A stretch of 64,000 nt of DNA from Carposina sasakii. Its lineage: Eukaryota; Arthropoda; Insecta; Lepidoptera; Carposinidae. The stretch is taken from contig CP053148.1 in the NCBI GenBank assembly GCA_014607495.2, forward strand, positions 11,098,001 through 11,162,000. The letters run 5' to 3'. How positions within the stretch are numbered: position 1 is the first letter of the stretch; each line of letters opens with the position of its first letter. Positions 36,901 to 46,900 of this stretch are shown one piece after another. The translations under genes and the position numbers were made by a program. The notes beneath the pieces are model-generated. The model ran no database searches. It saw nothing but the letters and a program-made list of their open reading frames with translations, and had not been told where the DNA came from.

Positions 36901-39344
36901 AAACGGTCCAATACTCTGCGTAATAACGGCCAGTGATAGTCTTTCCCTTTTCCAAGTAATCAATCATAATGATTCCTTCGCCATCCCAGAAGACTGTCGC
37001 CATGACCTTTCCAGCCGACAAAACAGTCTTGGCCTTCTTTGGGGCACGTTCATCAGTCGCCATCCATTGTTTTGATTGCTGTTTTGACAGGTGTATAATG
37101 ATGGACCCAATCGTTGACAAATCGACCCAAAAAAACGAGGATTACGCTTCATCATATCCAAACACAGTTTTGAAATTCGCTTTTTTCGTGTTTTTGTTCG
37201 CCACCGTGGCACCCATTACAGCGAAGGGTACTCGCTCGTATGCCTGTGTTCTCAGCTATTTACCTTCACTCGGCGGTCGTCATACAAATCAACAACAAGT
37301 AGTGAGATTTTCAGATGTTTAAAATCATTTATCCACTTAAAAAAACGTTGGTGCGTTAGTGCCATGGAATCAAGTTCAGTTTTTATTTGGCAGCACTGCA
37401 ACCCTTCATAAAAAAATGTTTTATATTCAGTTTTTTCATAGTTGTTGAATATCGAGTGATCACGTTAAACGATGGTTTATGACAAAAACTTGTTTTTTTT
37501 TGCTGAATTTTTGACAGTCTTCATTTGAAAGATTGTGCCTGCCAGTGTTAACGCCATTTACCAGAAAAAAGGTTTTACAAATAGTTTTTAAAAGGACTTA
37601 TCAAACAGCCCTCGTATTAACTATTTTTCGTGAAAAAATCTTGCTACACGCGTCTATGTGCATTTATGCAGAAAAACGCAGTCTATTTACTCAACTTTGG
37701 ACCCTAATATTTTGGCAACCAGACACTTCCCAGGTATGCTTCCATGGAGAAATATGATCGTGGTGACGAGGAGATTCCGTAGTTTTCGGGAACGTTGACG
37801 ACCAAAAATCACCTGTATATGCATACTCGAATTTTAGAATCAAAGCAACATCAATGTAAATTGCATGTAAGCTTCATATTGTACATTCAAATGGTGCTAG
37901 ATACATTAAATATATAGGTTAAAAGTCACGACATTCGTACGTAAGTTTGACTATGTTTTATTCTGCTTTATGTTTTATGCTGCTGGCTCTGAACTTAACA
38001 TACATACTTAACGTTATATGTTGCTGTCTATATATTTATCTCCGGAGGCCTCACGTGCTGACAACATAGTCCGAAAATCACACTGCGGTCACCAACTCGC
38101 CTGCCCAGCGTGGTGGCTGGGCAAAACACCCCCTGTGGCAGTAGCCTGTGACGTGCTCTGGCTTACATCCAGCAGTGGACTGCAATAGGCTAAAGTCGAA
38201 GACGATATTTATCTATCTATAATCTATAAAATTATTAATAAAGAAAATGGAAAAAATTCTTCACCCGAGTGGGAATCGAACCCACGACCACTGCAAACCT
38301 TGCCAGCCGCTATAACCACTAAGCCACCGGGTCAATTAATCGGATGACGAATTTTACAATCTCTTTTCTAAATTACATATTGGCAACGTTATTTTTCATC
38401 CCGATAGCTATACACTAGCCAAATCTCGACAAACAAAGCTGAATCCCTCAGCACAATGTTTAAAGATGAAACGATCAACCATATCCTAACGGATTATATT
38501 AATGGAGAAGTGTTTTTATAAATTTATCTTAGTCATATTATAAAATTATTAATAAAGAAAATGGAAAAAATTCTTCACCCGAGTGGGAATCTATATATAT
38601 AGCTTGCGACATTCCGAGTGTTTGCCGCTCTACTCAGTTTACTTACCGCGATGATATCTCATTGACCTGTGTGTGAGCGATCTAAGACCTATCTATGTAT
38701 TTTCCTTTAAAAAAGTTGTTTTAAAGCGATATAAGGCTGGCGTAATGTAATCGTGCTTGCTGATCATGAACGGGTATTTGTAATGTAACATGTGTTTGTA
38801 TTCTATGGTGCTGTGCCTCTGCCGGCTTTTGCCTTTACTACAAACATGACGCGATGAGCGTACGACTAAAGAACTTAGTTCCGTTATTCGTCATTTGCTT
38901 TGCGCGCTTGTGTTTTACTTGTAACATATGACAAGGTTATCATAGGATGTTATTATAGCATAAATTTTTTATGTATGTAGAGAATACAGCTATGTGTATG
39001 TATGCTATTTAGCTGAAAGGGGACCTGTTTGGCGGTTGCACATACACTGCACGTGACTGTCGGGCTCCAAATAGGGTGCACATAACTTTCTATGTTTATT
39101 CTTAAGACTTTTTAACTGTTTACTCTATTATTATATCTTACTCTTGTATGTCTGTATTCTATTTCTACCTTAACACTGTTGCTTGTTTCTATTGTGTCTA
39201 TTTGTGTATGTGTAACTATAGAAGTGTTTGTATAGTTTGCTCACGTTGTGTCTGTTTGGTTTCCCCAGGATCATGTACCTGCGCCAGCAAGTGTCGCGCC
39301 TGGAGGAGCTCAAGTCGCAGAACTCGTTCATGTCGGAGGACTAG
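24921..39344 (+). CDS. WAC: WAC (wacky) WW-domain adaptor with coiled coil
   Basis: Coding exons: 24921-24964, 25072-25105, 25460-25703, 27351-27638, 31866-32027, 32257-32414, 34261-34474, 34943-35088, 35466-35593 and 39269-39344. They sum to 1494 bases, or 497 residues plus stop, with phase kept at every junction. The start [15 protein letters not shown] matches the WAC N-terminus. The WW domain is at about residues 150-180 ([20 protein letters not shown]), with Trp151 and Trp173. The C-terminal coiled coil ([20 protein letters not shown], ending QNSFMSED) is the WAC signature. Known role: a nuclear adaptor that brings the RNF20/40 (Bre1) ligase to RNA polymerase II for H2B ubiquitination, and acts in autophagy and TORC1 signalling. 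The central region is shorter than in the human protein (~647 residues). Exons from 34261 on are GC-rich against AT-rich introns. Confidence 0.93.
25704..27350 (+). other. WAC intron 3
   Basis: 1.6 kb of AT-rich sequence between AG/GT borders. I see no repeat ends, coding frame or RNA gene in it. Confidence 0.6.
28227..28739 (-). mobile_element. 5'-truncated LINE with 21-bp target-site duplication
   Basis: An identical 21-base sequence lies at 28227-28247 and 28719-28739 (core TTACATTATTATAAGTAAGT). Between them, 471 bases on the minus strand carry the C-terminal part of a LINE second frame (28306-28719), with the patterns [20 protein letters not shown] and [20 protein letters not shown], ending shortly before an A-rich tail (T-rich on plus at 28248-28270). 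It is a recent-looking 5'-truncated retrotransposition into WAC intron 4, antisense to the gene. Confidence 0.85.
28801..28925 (-). repeat. fragment of TACAGGGTGATTTTTGGTCG MITE family
   Basis: Starts after TA with CAGGGGGTTTTTTGGTCATC and continues with an inverted, diverged version of the block at 12311-12447 (CTCTATGGAAGCATGTCTG). The right boundary is unclear. Confidence 0.5.
30058..31406. mobile_element. long-terminal-inverted-repeat (foldback) element in WAC intron 4
   Basis: Left end CAGGTGGTCCAAAAGGTGAC and right end (reverse strand) CAGAGTGGTCC, each flanked by TA. The arms match for roughly 350-380 bases (30058-30430 against 31030-31406), including TAACTCCATTCGAGTCAAACC read on the right arm, with many small differences. 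The ~600-base centre has its own smaller inverted block (ACTGGACTCCGAT near 30495 and its complement near 30650). No transposase frame. Confidence 0.75.
32792..34062 (+). mobile_element. Tc1-like DNA transposon with terminal inverted repeats and TA duplication
   Basis: The element is bounded by TA at 32790-32791 and 34063-34064. Its ~33-base imperfect terminal inverted repeats start CAGTGTGTTCA (right end, reversed, CAGTGTGTTCAACAAG). It is 1271 bases long and holds one transposase gene in the plus direction. It lies in WAC intron 6, in the same orientation as the host gene. Confidence 0.9.
32954..33953 (+). pseudogene. Tc1-family transposase (DD34E), frameshifted near its start
   Basis: The long frame (32994-33953, 319 residues) opens without an ATG. 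It has a helix-turn-helix region ([20 protein letters not shown]) and the catalytic triad: Asp in TDESSFW, Asp in QEDNDPKH and Glu in NPIENVW, with 34 residues between the last two. The likely true start, ATG at 32954, is in another frame and meets a stop at 33041-33043, so a one-base indel near 33010-33020 separates it from the rest. The catalytic domain is otherwise intact. Known role: cut-and-paste transposition at TA sites. A functional start codon inside the long frame cannot be excluded. Confidence 0.85.
34475..34942 (+). other. WAC intron 7
   Basis: About 470 bases of AT-rich sequence. I see nothing recognisable apart from the splice signals. Confidence 0.5.
35089..35465 (+). other. 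WAC intron 8
   Basis: About 380 bases with no recognised element. Confidence 0.5.
36391..37815. mobile_element. TA-flanked MITE hosting a nested mariner
   Basis: Left end CAGGATGTTTTTTGTGGCC after TA (36389-36390); right end, reversed, CAGGTGATTTTTGGTCGTC before TA (37816-37817). Without the mariner at 36540-37614 the element is about 350 bases long. The right part (37679-37815) is nearly identical to 12311-12447. Confidence 0.7.
36540..37614 (-). mobile_element. decayed mariner transposon
   Basis: Both ends carry CGAGGGCTGTTTGATAAGTC as inverted repeats, flanked by TA at 36538-36539 and 37615-37616; total 1075 bases. The minus strand holds mariner transposase remnants in several frames, e.g. 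[33 protein letters not shown] and, in another frame, [15 protein letters not shown]. Frameshifts and a deletion in the C-terminal third (just after the ELGFELVPH motif, where the final catalytic Asp should follow) make it inactive. It sits in WAC intron 9, antisense. Confidence 0.88.
38083..38196 (+). repeat. RTE LINE 3'-end-derived repeat
   Basis: Contains GCCCAGCGTGGTGGCTGGGC and ends CCAGCAGTGGACTGCAATAG, the 3' end of RTE-type LINEs in this window. It matches the longer copy at 59546-59779. Confidence 0.6.
38225..38591 (-). repeat. tRNA-derived SINE-like unit with 53-base direct repeat
   Basis: A 53-base identical sequence lies at 38225-38277 and 38539-38591. Its end is the pol III B-box region (GGTTCGATTCC on the minus strand) of a tRNA-like sequence that is complete only in the first copy (38262-38333). 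The second copy stops inside the B box at 38591. It could be a full SINE followed by a truncated one, or a local duplication. Confidence 0.55.
38262..38333 (-). ncRNA. tRNA-like sequence with pol III A and B boxes
   Basis: On the minus strand: GACCCGG start, an A-box-like TGGCTTAGTGG, a perfect B box GGTTCGATTCC in a 5-bp T stem (GTGGG/CCCAC) with a 7-base loop, and an acceptor half CGGGT pairing with ACCCG. The anticodon arm does not fold cleanly, so I call it a tRNA-derived SINE head rather than a working tRNA gene. Confidence 0.5.
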
Positions 39345-40385
39345 GGCGCGGGGTGGGGGGCGCTCGCGTCCCCCGCGTCCCCTGAACCTTTCGCGATCCC
39401 GCTCTACGCAAACACACACCATAAACATTCATTCCGTTGGTTTTCTATGTAACTTAGTCACTTGCTCGTACTGTTGTGTTGTGTGATTTGATGTTAACTT
39501 AGCGACCCGTGCCGCCCGGTCCGGTCCTTCTGTTTCATTGGTTCGATCCGTTTCGCGTGTCCGTCAGTGTGAGTCGAGGCCTCTTTTGACATATTTCTAC
39601 CTACCCGCAGCATTAGCTTGATACAATGTAATGGAACTCTTAGTGAAGCCTTGTAAGTAGTTTCCGGTTGTTAATGTGAGAAATAGTAATCTATGAATCA
39701 GACTAAAGGAGTGTTATAAATATGTACAACTATTTTTATAGATTTCTCTAAAAATCTGTTAGCATTAGCTATATAATTAATAAGCCGACTTTGTTATTGT
39801 TAATTATTATAATATGTAATTCAATTAATTATCTTTACTAGCCCAGTTCAATTAGTCATAAATTAAGAAATAATCCCAATAATGCAGTTTTGTGTGCAAC
39901 TTTCTTCTAATTACATTTTTTCTGGTAAAATCATATATTTACCTCTCTTTATTATTTTGCAGTTTTATTATATCAATATCTTGTCAGCTTCATGGTTGAC
40001 AAACCAGAAAACTCTTTATTCTTGTGCCAAATATGCAATTATTTAACGAGAAATACCTGTATCATTTGCTTATTTGTATAGACGCTTGCTTTTGTTGTGT
40101 GTCAAGACAAAAATTGATTAAACGAATCAATCTACACAAATGTAGTAAATCTAGTGACAAAAATATGGTCTCTATACAATTAACATTTGAACGCAACTTT
40201 CACAACGAGATAAATACGCATTTAGGGCACATCTGCTTACATTATTATAATATTACACATAATGTGACAATCCTATGTTGAACATTTCTAGGATTTGTTT
40301 TGACATTATTCTAAAATCTTATATCTATATATTAGACAACTAAGCAAGTAAAATAACCATTAAAATAAATAAAGTTGCATACAAA
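39345..40385 (+). other. 3' UTR of WAC
   Basis: Follows the TAG at 39342-39344. It starts GC-rich, then becomes AT-rich and unique-looking. Overlapping AATAAA signals at 40364-40373 are the first strong candidates for the end; a longer form reaching about 41600 is possible. Confidence 0.5.
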
Positions 40386-42486
40386 ACATCAATTAAGTAA
40401 TTATTTTTTCAATTATTGTAAAGGACATTTTCTAATTTAGCTGGCCATCGAATATTACTAAACATTGGCCTTTGTAATTCATTAACGGTCTGCTAGAAGC
40501 TTCGCTTGCTGTATATGGACTTGATTACAAAACGTCGACGTTTCTTTACTATCTTTTAACGTAATATTAATGTATTATACACATATATCTTCCGGAAGAA
40601 GAACTTTATTTCATTATAAAACAATTTGTCAAGTAGATTGTCGTTGGAGATTAGCGCGGTTCGCCGCCACACGCAAGTAAAATTACATATTGCTAAATGC
40701 TAAAATTATTGAGTTAATTCGAGTTACATCATTGTTATATCGTTCGAAATTGGTCTTAGTAATATTAGCTGCTTGACTACGGATGCGAGGTGATAGTATC
40801 CTGTATTTGTAACGGCGGACGCGTTATTTTATAAATTGATTGGTTTTCTTATAGGAATCGATTAATGAAAGTATACTATGGGGCGATGAGATCATCGTCC
40901 CCGTAGTTAGGTTAAGATTTGTGAGTGCTATAGGAAGCTCCTGACGCTGACGTGTAAGGTATCACGAATCAGACAGTTCAACATCTTGTAATGTACTTTC
41001 AAAGTGTAGGTATGCGTGTATGTATTCATGTTTCACGTTCAGATTAAGATTCACACTACAGAGCGTCATATGTCGGCTTCGCGTGTATCATCTAAATTCT
41101 AAAGTATAAGAATACTCTATCGTGAAAGTATTTAAGGTTCTTTGCGACTCTTGTAATTATTATTCGTGAGCGTTATTACCGGCATCTGCTCTTGTTTTAC
41201 TTTTAAATAGTTCTATACAGTTTGTAGCCTAGCCTAGTAGTCAGAACTGAGTGAGTTATTACCGGAGCATTTTATCAGATAATTATTAAGCCGTAAGTTG
41301 GTACATAGTAGAAAGTTTCCCATATTTGTATCCCGTTAACGTCGATACTATGTTAACATTATCCTAGTTCTATCTAACAAATAGCAGTGACTATTTTCAG
41401 ATATATAACATGAACAGTGTCCGGTAGTAGGGACTCGCACAACTTCCCGCCGCGCCCTTTGTAGTCTGGATCTTGTAAATAGCAATGTGCAAATAATTAT
41501 TTCTTTGCATTCTCCATCATCTTATATTTTATATTCATCAGTTGTAAGGGTACAGTGTTTTATAATATGTTTATTGTAAAGAATTAAATTATTAAAATAA
41601 CTTTCGTAGAAAATTATTGTTTTTCTATAGTTATATTAGCAGTTGAGACTACATTAACTATGGCGAATTAACGCGTTGACACACCTAATTCTGCTGAATA
41701 TAATTTTTGACCAATCTATGTATAAACTTTGTAAAGAATCAACATTAGTATAATAAATAATTATACAGTTTAATAATTAATGGATATTAATGATTAGACC
41801 TGAAATACATGTAGTTTGACTAGTTGATTTGAGAATCATATAAGCTTAAAATTAAATTGATCACAATATTTGAGTTTTTGTAAAATTCCTGAAATACAAC
41901 TTAAAAGAAGTAATGGAAAATCTTCTTTAATTATATACAGTTAGGTAAAAACTCCGATCTAGGTCTTACTTTTTCTAATATTATATTAGGATATAATTTA
42001 ATGTTGCTAAATTTCAATACCGACCTCTGTATATTTCATCAAATTAACAGAATTTAAGTACTGTGATAATTCACTTTCACTAAGATTTGTGTAGAGAATA
42101 CTTAAATTTTTTTATGTAAGTAGAACTGTGTGGAGTTACATTAATTATTATTTATCGTGTATTTGTAATGACGACGATCTACATAATTATTATGATTGAG
42201 TAGATTGAGGGTAGATTATTATTATGTAGATTTACGTTATGAGTGGGTTTCCATTGAGCAGCCACAGCCTCGTAGGTGGCCGGCGATCGCCTCCACGCAG
42301 GGCTCTCATATACTTATTTATGTTTCCATTACATCGTAAAGTTTGTCTCAGAAAATGTACAGAGTACCAACTTTAACCACTTTAAATAAATCGGTTTAAA
42401 ATTAACTCTTCGTATTTATTATTCCGATATACTTATTATAATTCGTAAAGGATACATATAAGAATCTGTCGTAGAACCGATGGACG
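40386..42486. other. intergenic region between the convergent WAC and DNAH6 genes
   Basis: 2.1 kb of AT-rich, unique-looking sequence with no repeat ends or coding frames recognised. It may be an extended WAC 3' UTR. Confidence 0.45.
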
Positions 42487-42493
42487 GTGGAGT

Positions 42494-42649
42494 AAACGGG
42501 TTTTCGAATGGAGACCGCGCCTCGGCAAGCGTAGCGTTGGGCGCCCTCCGGCCAGATGGACCGATGACTTAAAGAGGACAGCTGGTAGTGACTGGATGGC
42601 AAAAACGGGAGATCGAGCCATGTGGCGTGGGGGACACTGGGGGCAATAG
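42494..42649 (+). pseudogene. RTE-type LINE C-terminal fragment
   Basis: The plus strand reads [20 protein letters not shown] then RWTDDLKRTAGSDWM to a stop at 42647-42649. The [11 protein letters not shown] motif is also at the C-terminus of the LINE at 45845-47889. Only the last ~50 codons remain, with an early stop relative to the other copy. Confidence 0.75.
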
Positions 42650-42862
42650 GCCTACATAAGAAATTAATTCTTCAACATTTTATTTATACAAATATTATTT
42701 AGAAAATACCATACAGTTAGTAGTGATACAGAGAGTGCTGGAAATTGGTTGAGAGACCAGATACAACACAAGGTATAATAGAAATAATTTAATTATATTT
42801 AATAATTCATTAATGTTCTTTGCTATAATTTTGGATAAAATACTCAAATGTATTAAGTATGT

Positions 42863-43273
42863 ATATGTCGTGGCCATAGAAATTAATTCTTCAACATTTT
42901 ATGGCCAATTATATCATCGTCTAATATTATTTAGTATTAAAGGGTGTCCATACGAATGTAAGAGCACTGTACAGTTAAGTATGTGGATACATGTGAGAGC
43001 GTGCATCTGGCACATCGCCGACGCTGCCTGGGCACGTTCGCTTGGTTGTCTAACCTAACCTAACCTAGTAATCTAAGGTTTTTGTTTAACAATATTATTA
43101 TAAACCACCATTAAGATACAACACAAGGTTTTATAATAGAAATAATTTAATTATATTTCAATAATCTTGACCACTTCATGAAATAAGTTGTTCTTTCGCT
43201 ATAATTTTGGATAAAATACCATTTCAAATTGCTGACCATTTCATATTATTCTAGATATGGCCACGACATATAT
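42863..43273. mobile_element. hairpin MITE, TGTCGTGGCC family, copy 2
   Basis: Same terminal ATATGTCGTGGCC (42863) and GGCCACGACATAT (to 43273) as 5949-6638, and the same inner TAACCTAACCT ... TTTTTGTTTAACAAT block (about 43050-43113). About 280 bases shorter than copy 1. Confidence 0.7.
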
Positions 43274-43988
43274 ATAAATCTAACCTAAAGCTACCTTACA
43301 CTACGATCTAATAAACAAGCAACATCTAATAAAACAATATATAACCGTAAAGATGTGTATACAATACTTATATCGTATTTATTGAAATAATATGAGAGAT
43401 CATTTCTATCACAAGTAGTAAAATCATTACTAAAACAGTGACATGAATATAGGTATACCCGGGGGAGATACAAATGAACCTGAAAGATGAGAGTGACAAC
43501 CAGGAAAATACTGAAATGCTGAACAAGTAGCATTATGTTGAGTTATACGACAGGTGTTTTACTCGATCGTGCCAGAAGAGTTTTGAGTGTATACAAAGTT
43601 TGTATGTATATAAGCCTAAATGGCTTGTCGCATTTGAGTTTGAGAGGTATCATTAGATTCGTCTTAGTGGTGGATGGAACACTGGGTCAAAATCAATATT
43701 TGCCTGGTTGTTATTTACACCCTGTATAAACGTAATGACTGTTTTAACAAAATATTTAAACGTAAATCTTATGTAGTTACTATAAGGCGTATAAGGCTTG
43801 ACTATCAAATTATGGCAGTCCCGCCATACATTTGAGATTCTATTTGTCATGCCATATTCTGAATCTACCTATATAGTAAATAATTTCGTCTAAAGATGAA
43901 TGATGATGATGAAAAAAATATTTATAAATACATAGGTAGTATATGGCTTTTTCTATTACTCAAGATAGGCAAAGGAAATAGGTAACAA
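43274..43988 (-). other. downstream region of DNAH6, probable 3' UTR
   Basis: No repeat recognised. A minus-strand AATAAA at 43378-43383 could end a ~600-base 3' UTR, but this is weakly supported. Confidence 0.35.
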
Positions 43989-46900
43989 CTAATCAGTGAT
44001 TTGTGTAAGTAGTGCAGTGCCGCGAATGATCCAGAACGCTGAAGGATGGTCAGTAGGCAAGAGGACTGGGAGAACGAAGTTGGTACTATGGCCAGTCGTG
44101 GACAGAGTACCGGCGCGTTCGGACGTCTTGTACAGAGGAGCCTCGTAGCGAGGGTCCGGCTTCGGCAGCTCCAGGACCGGTTTAAACCAGACCACGGGGA
44201 GCGGAGGATTCATTTGACCTATAGAAACGTCAAATTTGTCAACTTAAGTGGCGTGTGTAAATAACGGCGTATGTGATTTACTGTATGTCACGAAATGTGT
44301 TTGAATCAAACATATTATGAAGTATTGTTTGGTATAGCAAATTATACACTATTATATAGGTACAAACAAACAAATTTTAACTAAACACTTACAAATTTTT
44401 GTTAATTAAAATTTTCATTAATAACCACACTTTTAAATTACTATACCAGCTGATAGACTAATAAATTAAGCTCTAACCTGGCAGTGCATCTACAAGGCAA
44501 TTATTATCAATATCCCATCGTCCAGCATCTATAAACAGTCCATGAATATTGACTCCATCTTCAGGGCGTTCCAGTATGCCGTATATCGGAGCTTGATCAT
44601 CCTGGAAATTGGAATAATTTGTACTATGTACAAACCCCTCTTTCCACTCCGATCAACTAGTTGTTCCGAATAGAACTCAACTGTGATATTTGTTCCAATG
44701 AAACCAACTAGTTGTTCCGATGCCTACTTTAATGTTTTTTAATTCCTAACGGTACAACTGAGCTTTAATGAAAACTATAAATATCTCCTACAATAAAATC
44801 TTGGACATAACCAAACTTTAAGACAAAGATAAAATCAACCATAGTACCATACATACGAAACTGTATGAGAGTATTCCGTATAAAAACAGTTACCTACTCA
44901 ATATTAAGTTTTACTGAAATATAAAGGCAAATGTGAAGCACATCACTACACATAGTATAAAAGAGTATCAGTACCCGTGCGAAGCAGGGGCGGGTCACTA
45001 GTTAAAAATTTAATAATCTATCTCAATTTTGTCTCCAGAGTATGTCCAATTGTGATTTCAGTTAAACAATGCATCATTATCTGTCGAATAACGTAATCTC
45101 GGTTTACATATTCTTTTTTGGTTCCTCTGTTTCGAAACAGATATGATCATAAGTATGATCAGTTATGATATAATCAGTTATGATCATAACGTCTCATTAT
45201 CCACTAATATGTTTAACATCAGGGTGAAAGTTGTACTTATCGGAACTAACTTACAGGGCGTCACATGTACCTACTATATTTTATTTTATGTAACATCTAT
45301 TTAACCTGTGACATGCAATAAATGAATCTAATCTAATCTAAAATGGATTTTTAAAATCATTCATTCCTGACCAACGAAGTAGTTGTTCCATTAGGAAAGA
45401 AAAAAAGTTGATCCGTTCAAGTTGATCGGTTTAGTTGGTCGGAGTGGAAACAAACATATAGAATCACGACTCTTTCCCGGAGAGGTAGGCTGAGATCACG
45501 GACCTTCATTTGCTGCGGGAATATTAGGATTTATACCGGTTATGTGAAGAACTATAGATATTAAGAATAGAGTACAGATACTAAGAATATTTTTAATAAA
45601 TACCTTAGTTTTCTTCTTGTTCTCTTTGTAAATGTCTTCTTGCGAGAGGTAAAAGGAGATGGGCATAAAATCAAACATAAGAGCATCAATCGGCACGCGG
45701 TACTTTCTGGCATAGGATTGAAGCGAGCCTGTCAGCAAACCTTGAGGAAAGAAAAGTCCGGACACCCAACTGCTGGGCTGTAAGCCTTCCACCAACCATT
45801 TCTGGAAAAAAATATGTCAATATTCAGTATGTATACGCATAAGTGCACATTCAAAACCCCGAGAGCTTTCAACTCGAGCTGACAAACCGCTTTGCTTGCC
45901 TAGAGATTTGCATGTCAGTGGATGATATAAATAACAGGCTGGTAGAAACTGTCCACACGGTGGGGTCTAAATTCTTTAGACCTAACCGTAGAAATAGACC
46001 CCAGAAACTAACTGATCATACCCTCAATCTCATGGCGGAAAGGTGCGCAATGTCTCTGCACTCCTCTGATGACGCTGAAGCATATCGGCAGCATAATAGA
46101 CGTATCTCCAAGTCTCTGCGACACGACATCCGCAGCTTTAATACTCGCTGCATTAAGGCGACAATAGAGCGAAACCAAGGCTCCAGTGTTCGCAAGATAA
46201 TTATCTATTGGGCAGAGCCAGTTGCTGAAGACAGAGGACAGCAGTGTAGCGTCTACCATACCAGAGTTGCTAAGGGAGATTGAGAGGTTCTATGGACAGC
46301 TATATACCTCGGTCGCTAAACCTGTTAGATTAGGCAAAGACCCAAGAGCCAAGCTCACACTATACTGAAGACATCCCGGATATCAGCCTGTGCGAGATTA
46401 GGACTGCCCTTAAACAACTCAAACAACAAAGCGCCGGGCGACGATGGAATTACATCAGAGCTTCTAAGAGCGGGTGGAACTCCGGTACTGAAGGTCCTCC
46501 AGAGGCTCTTCAATTCCGTCCTGCTCGAAGGCGTAACGTCGGAAGCATGGAGCAGAAGTGTGTGGTGCTGTTCTTTAAAAAAGGCGATAAAGCCTTGCTG
46601 AAGAACTATAGATCCATCTCGCTTCTGAGCCATGTCTACAATTCGTTTTCAAGGGTAATCACGAATCGTCTTGCTCGCAGGTTTGATGACTTCCAGCCTC
46701 CCGAACAAGCCGGTTTCCGAAAAGGGTTTAGTACCATAGACCATATCCACACGCTACGGCAGATTATACAAAAAACGGAAGAGTATAATCGGCCACTATG
46801 CCTAGCGTTCGTGGACTATGAGAAGGCCTTTGATTCGATCGAGACATGGGCAGTGCTGCAGTCTCTCCAGCGGTGCCATATTGACCATCGATATATCGAA

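Larger units (their letters stand above)
35594..39268 (+). other. WAC intron 9 (last intron)
   Basis: 3.7 kb. It contains a direct duplication at its very start (CGTATACATGTCACTAACTC at about 35597 and again at about 35635), the mariner nested in a MITE (36391-37815), an RTE 3'-end piece (38083-38196) and a tRNA-like element with a flanking 53-base direct repeat (38225-38591). The remainder, 38600-39260, shows nothing clear. Confidence 0.6.
44602..45603 (-). other. DNAH6 intron with a ~810-base hairpin MITE
   Basis: The 1-kb intron is nearly filled by the inverted-repeat element at 44641-45450; a short-element head (reading from about 45002 on the minus strand) is inserted in it. Confidence 0.6.

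Noticed and set aside
38262..38333. Calling this a functional tRNA gene
   Set aside because: A and B boxes are good but the anticodon arm does not pair cleanly and the sequence is partly duplicated nearby, which fits a SINE head better.
44046..44264. 72-codon plus-strand frame
   Set aside because: It is the antisense of the final DNAH6 exon (43989-44218), which reads the conserved [12 protein letters not shown] end.
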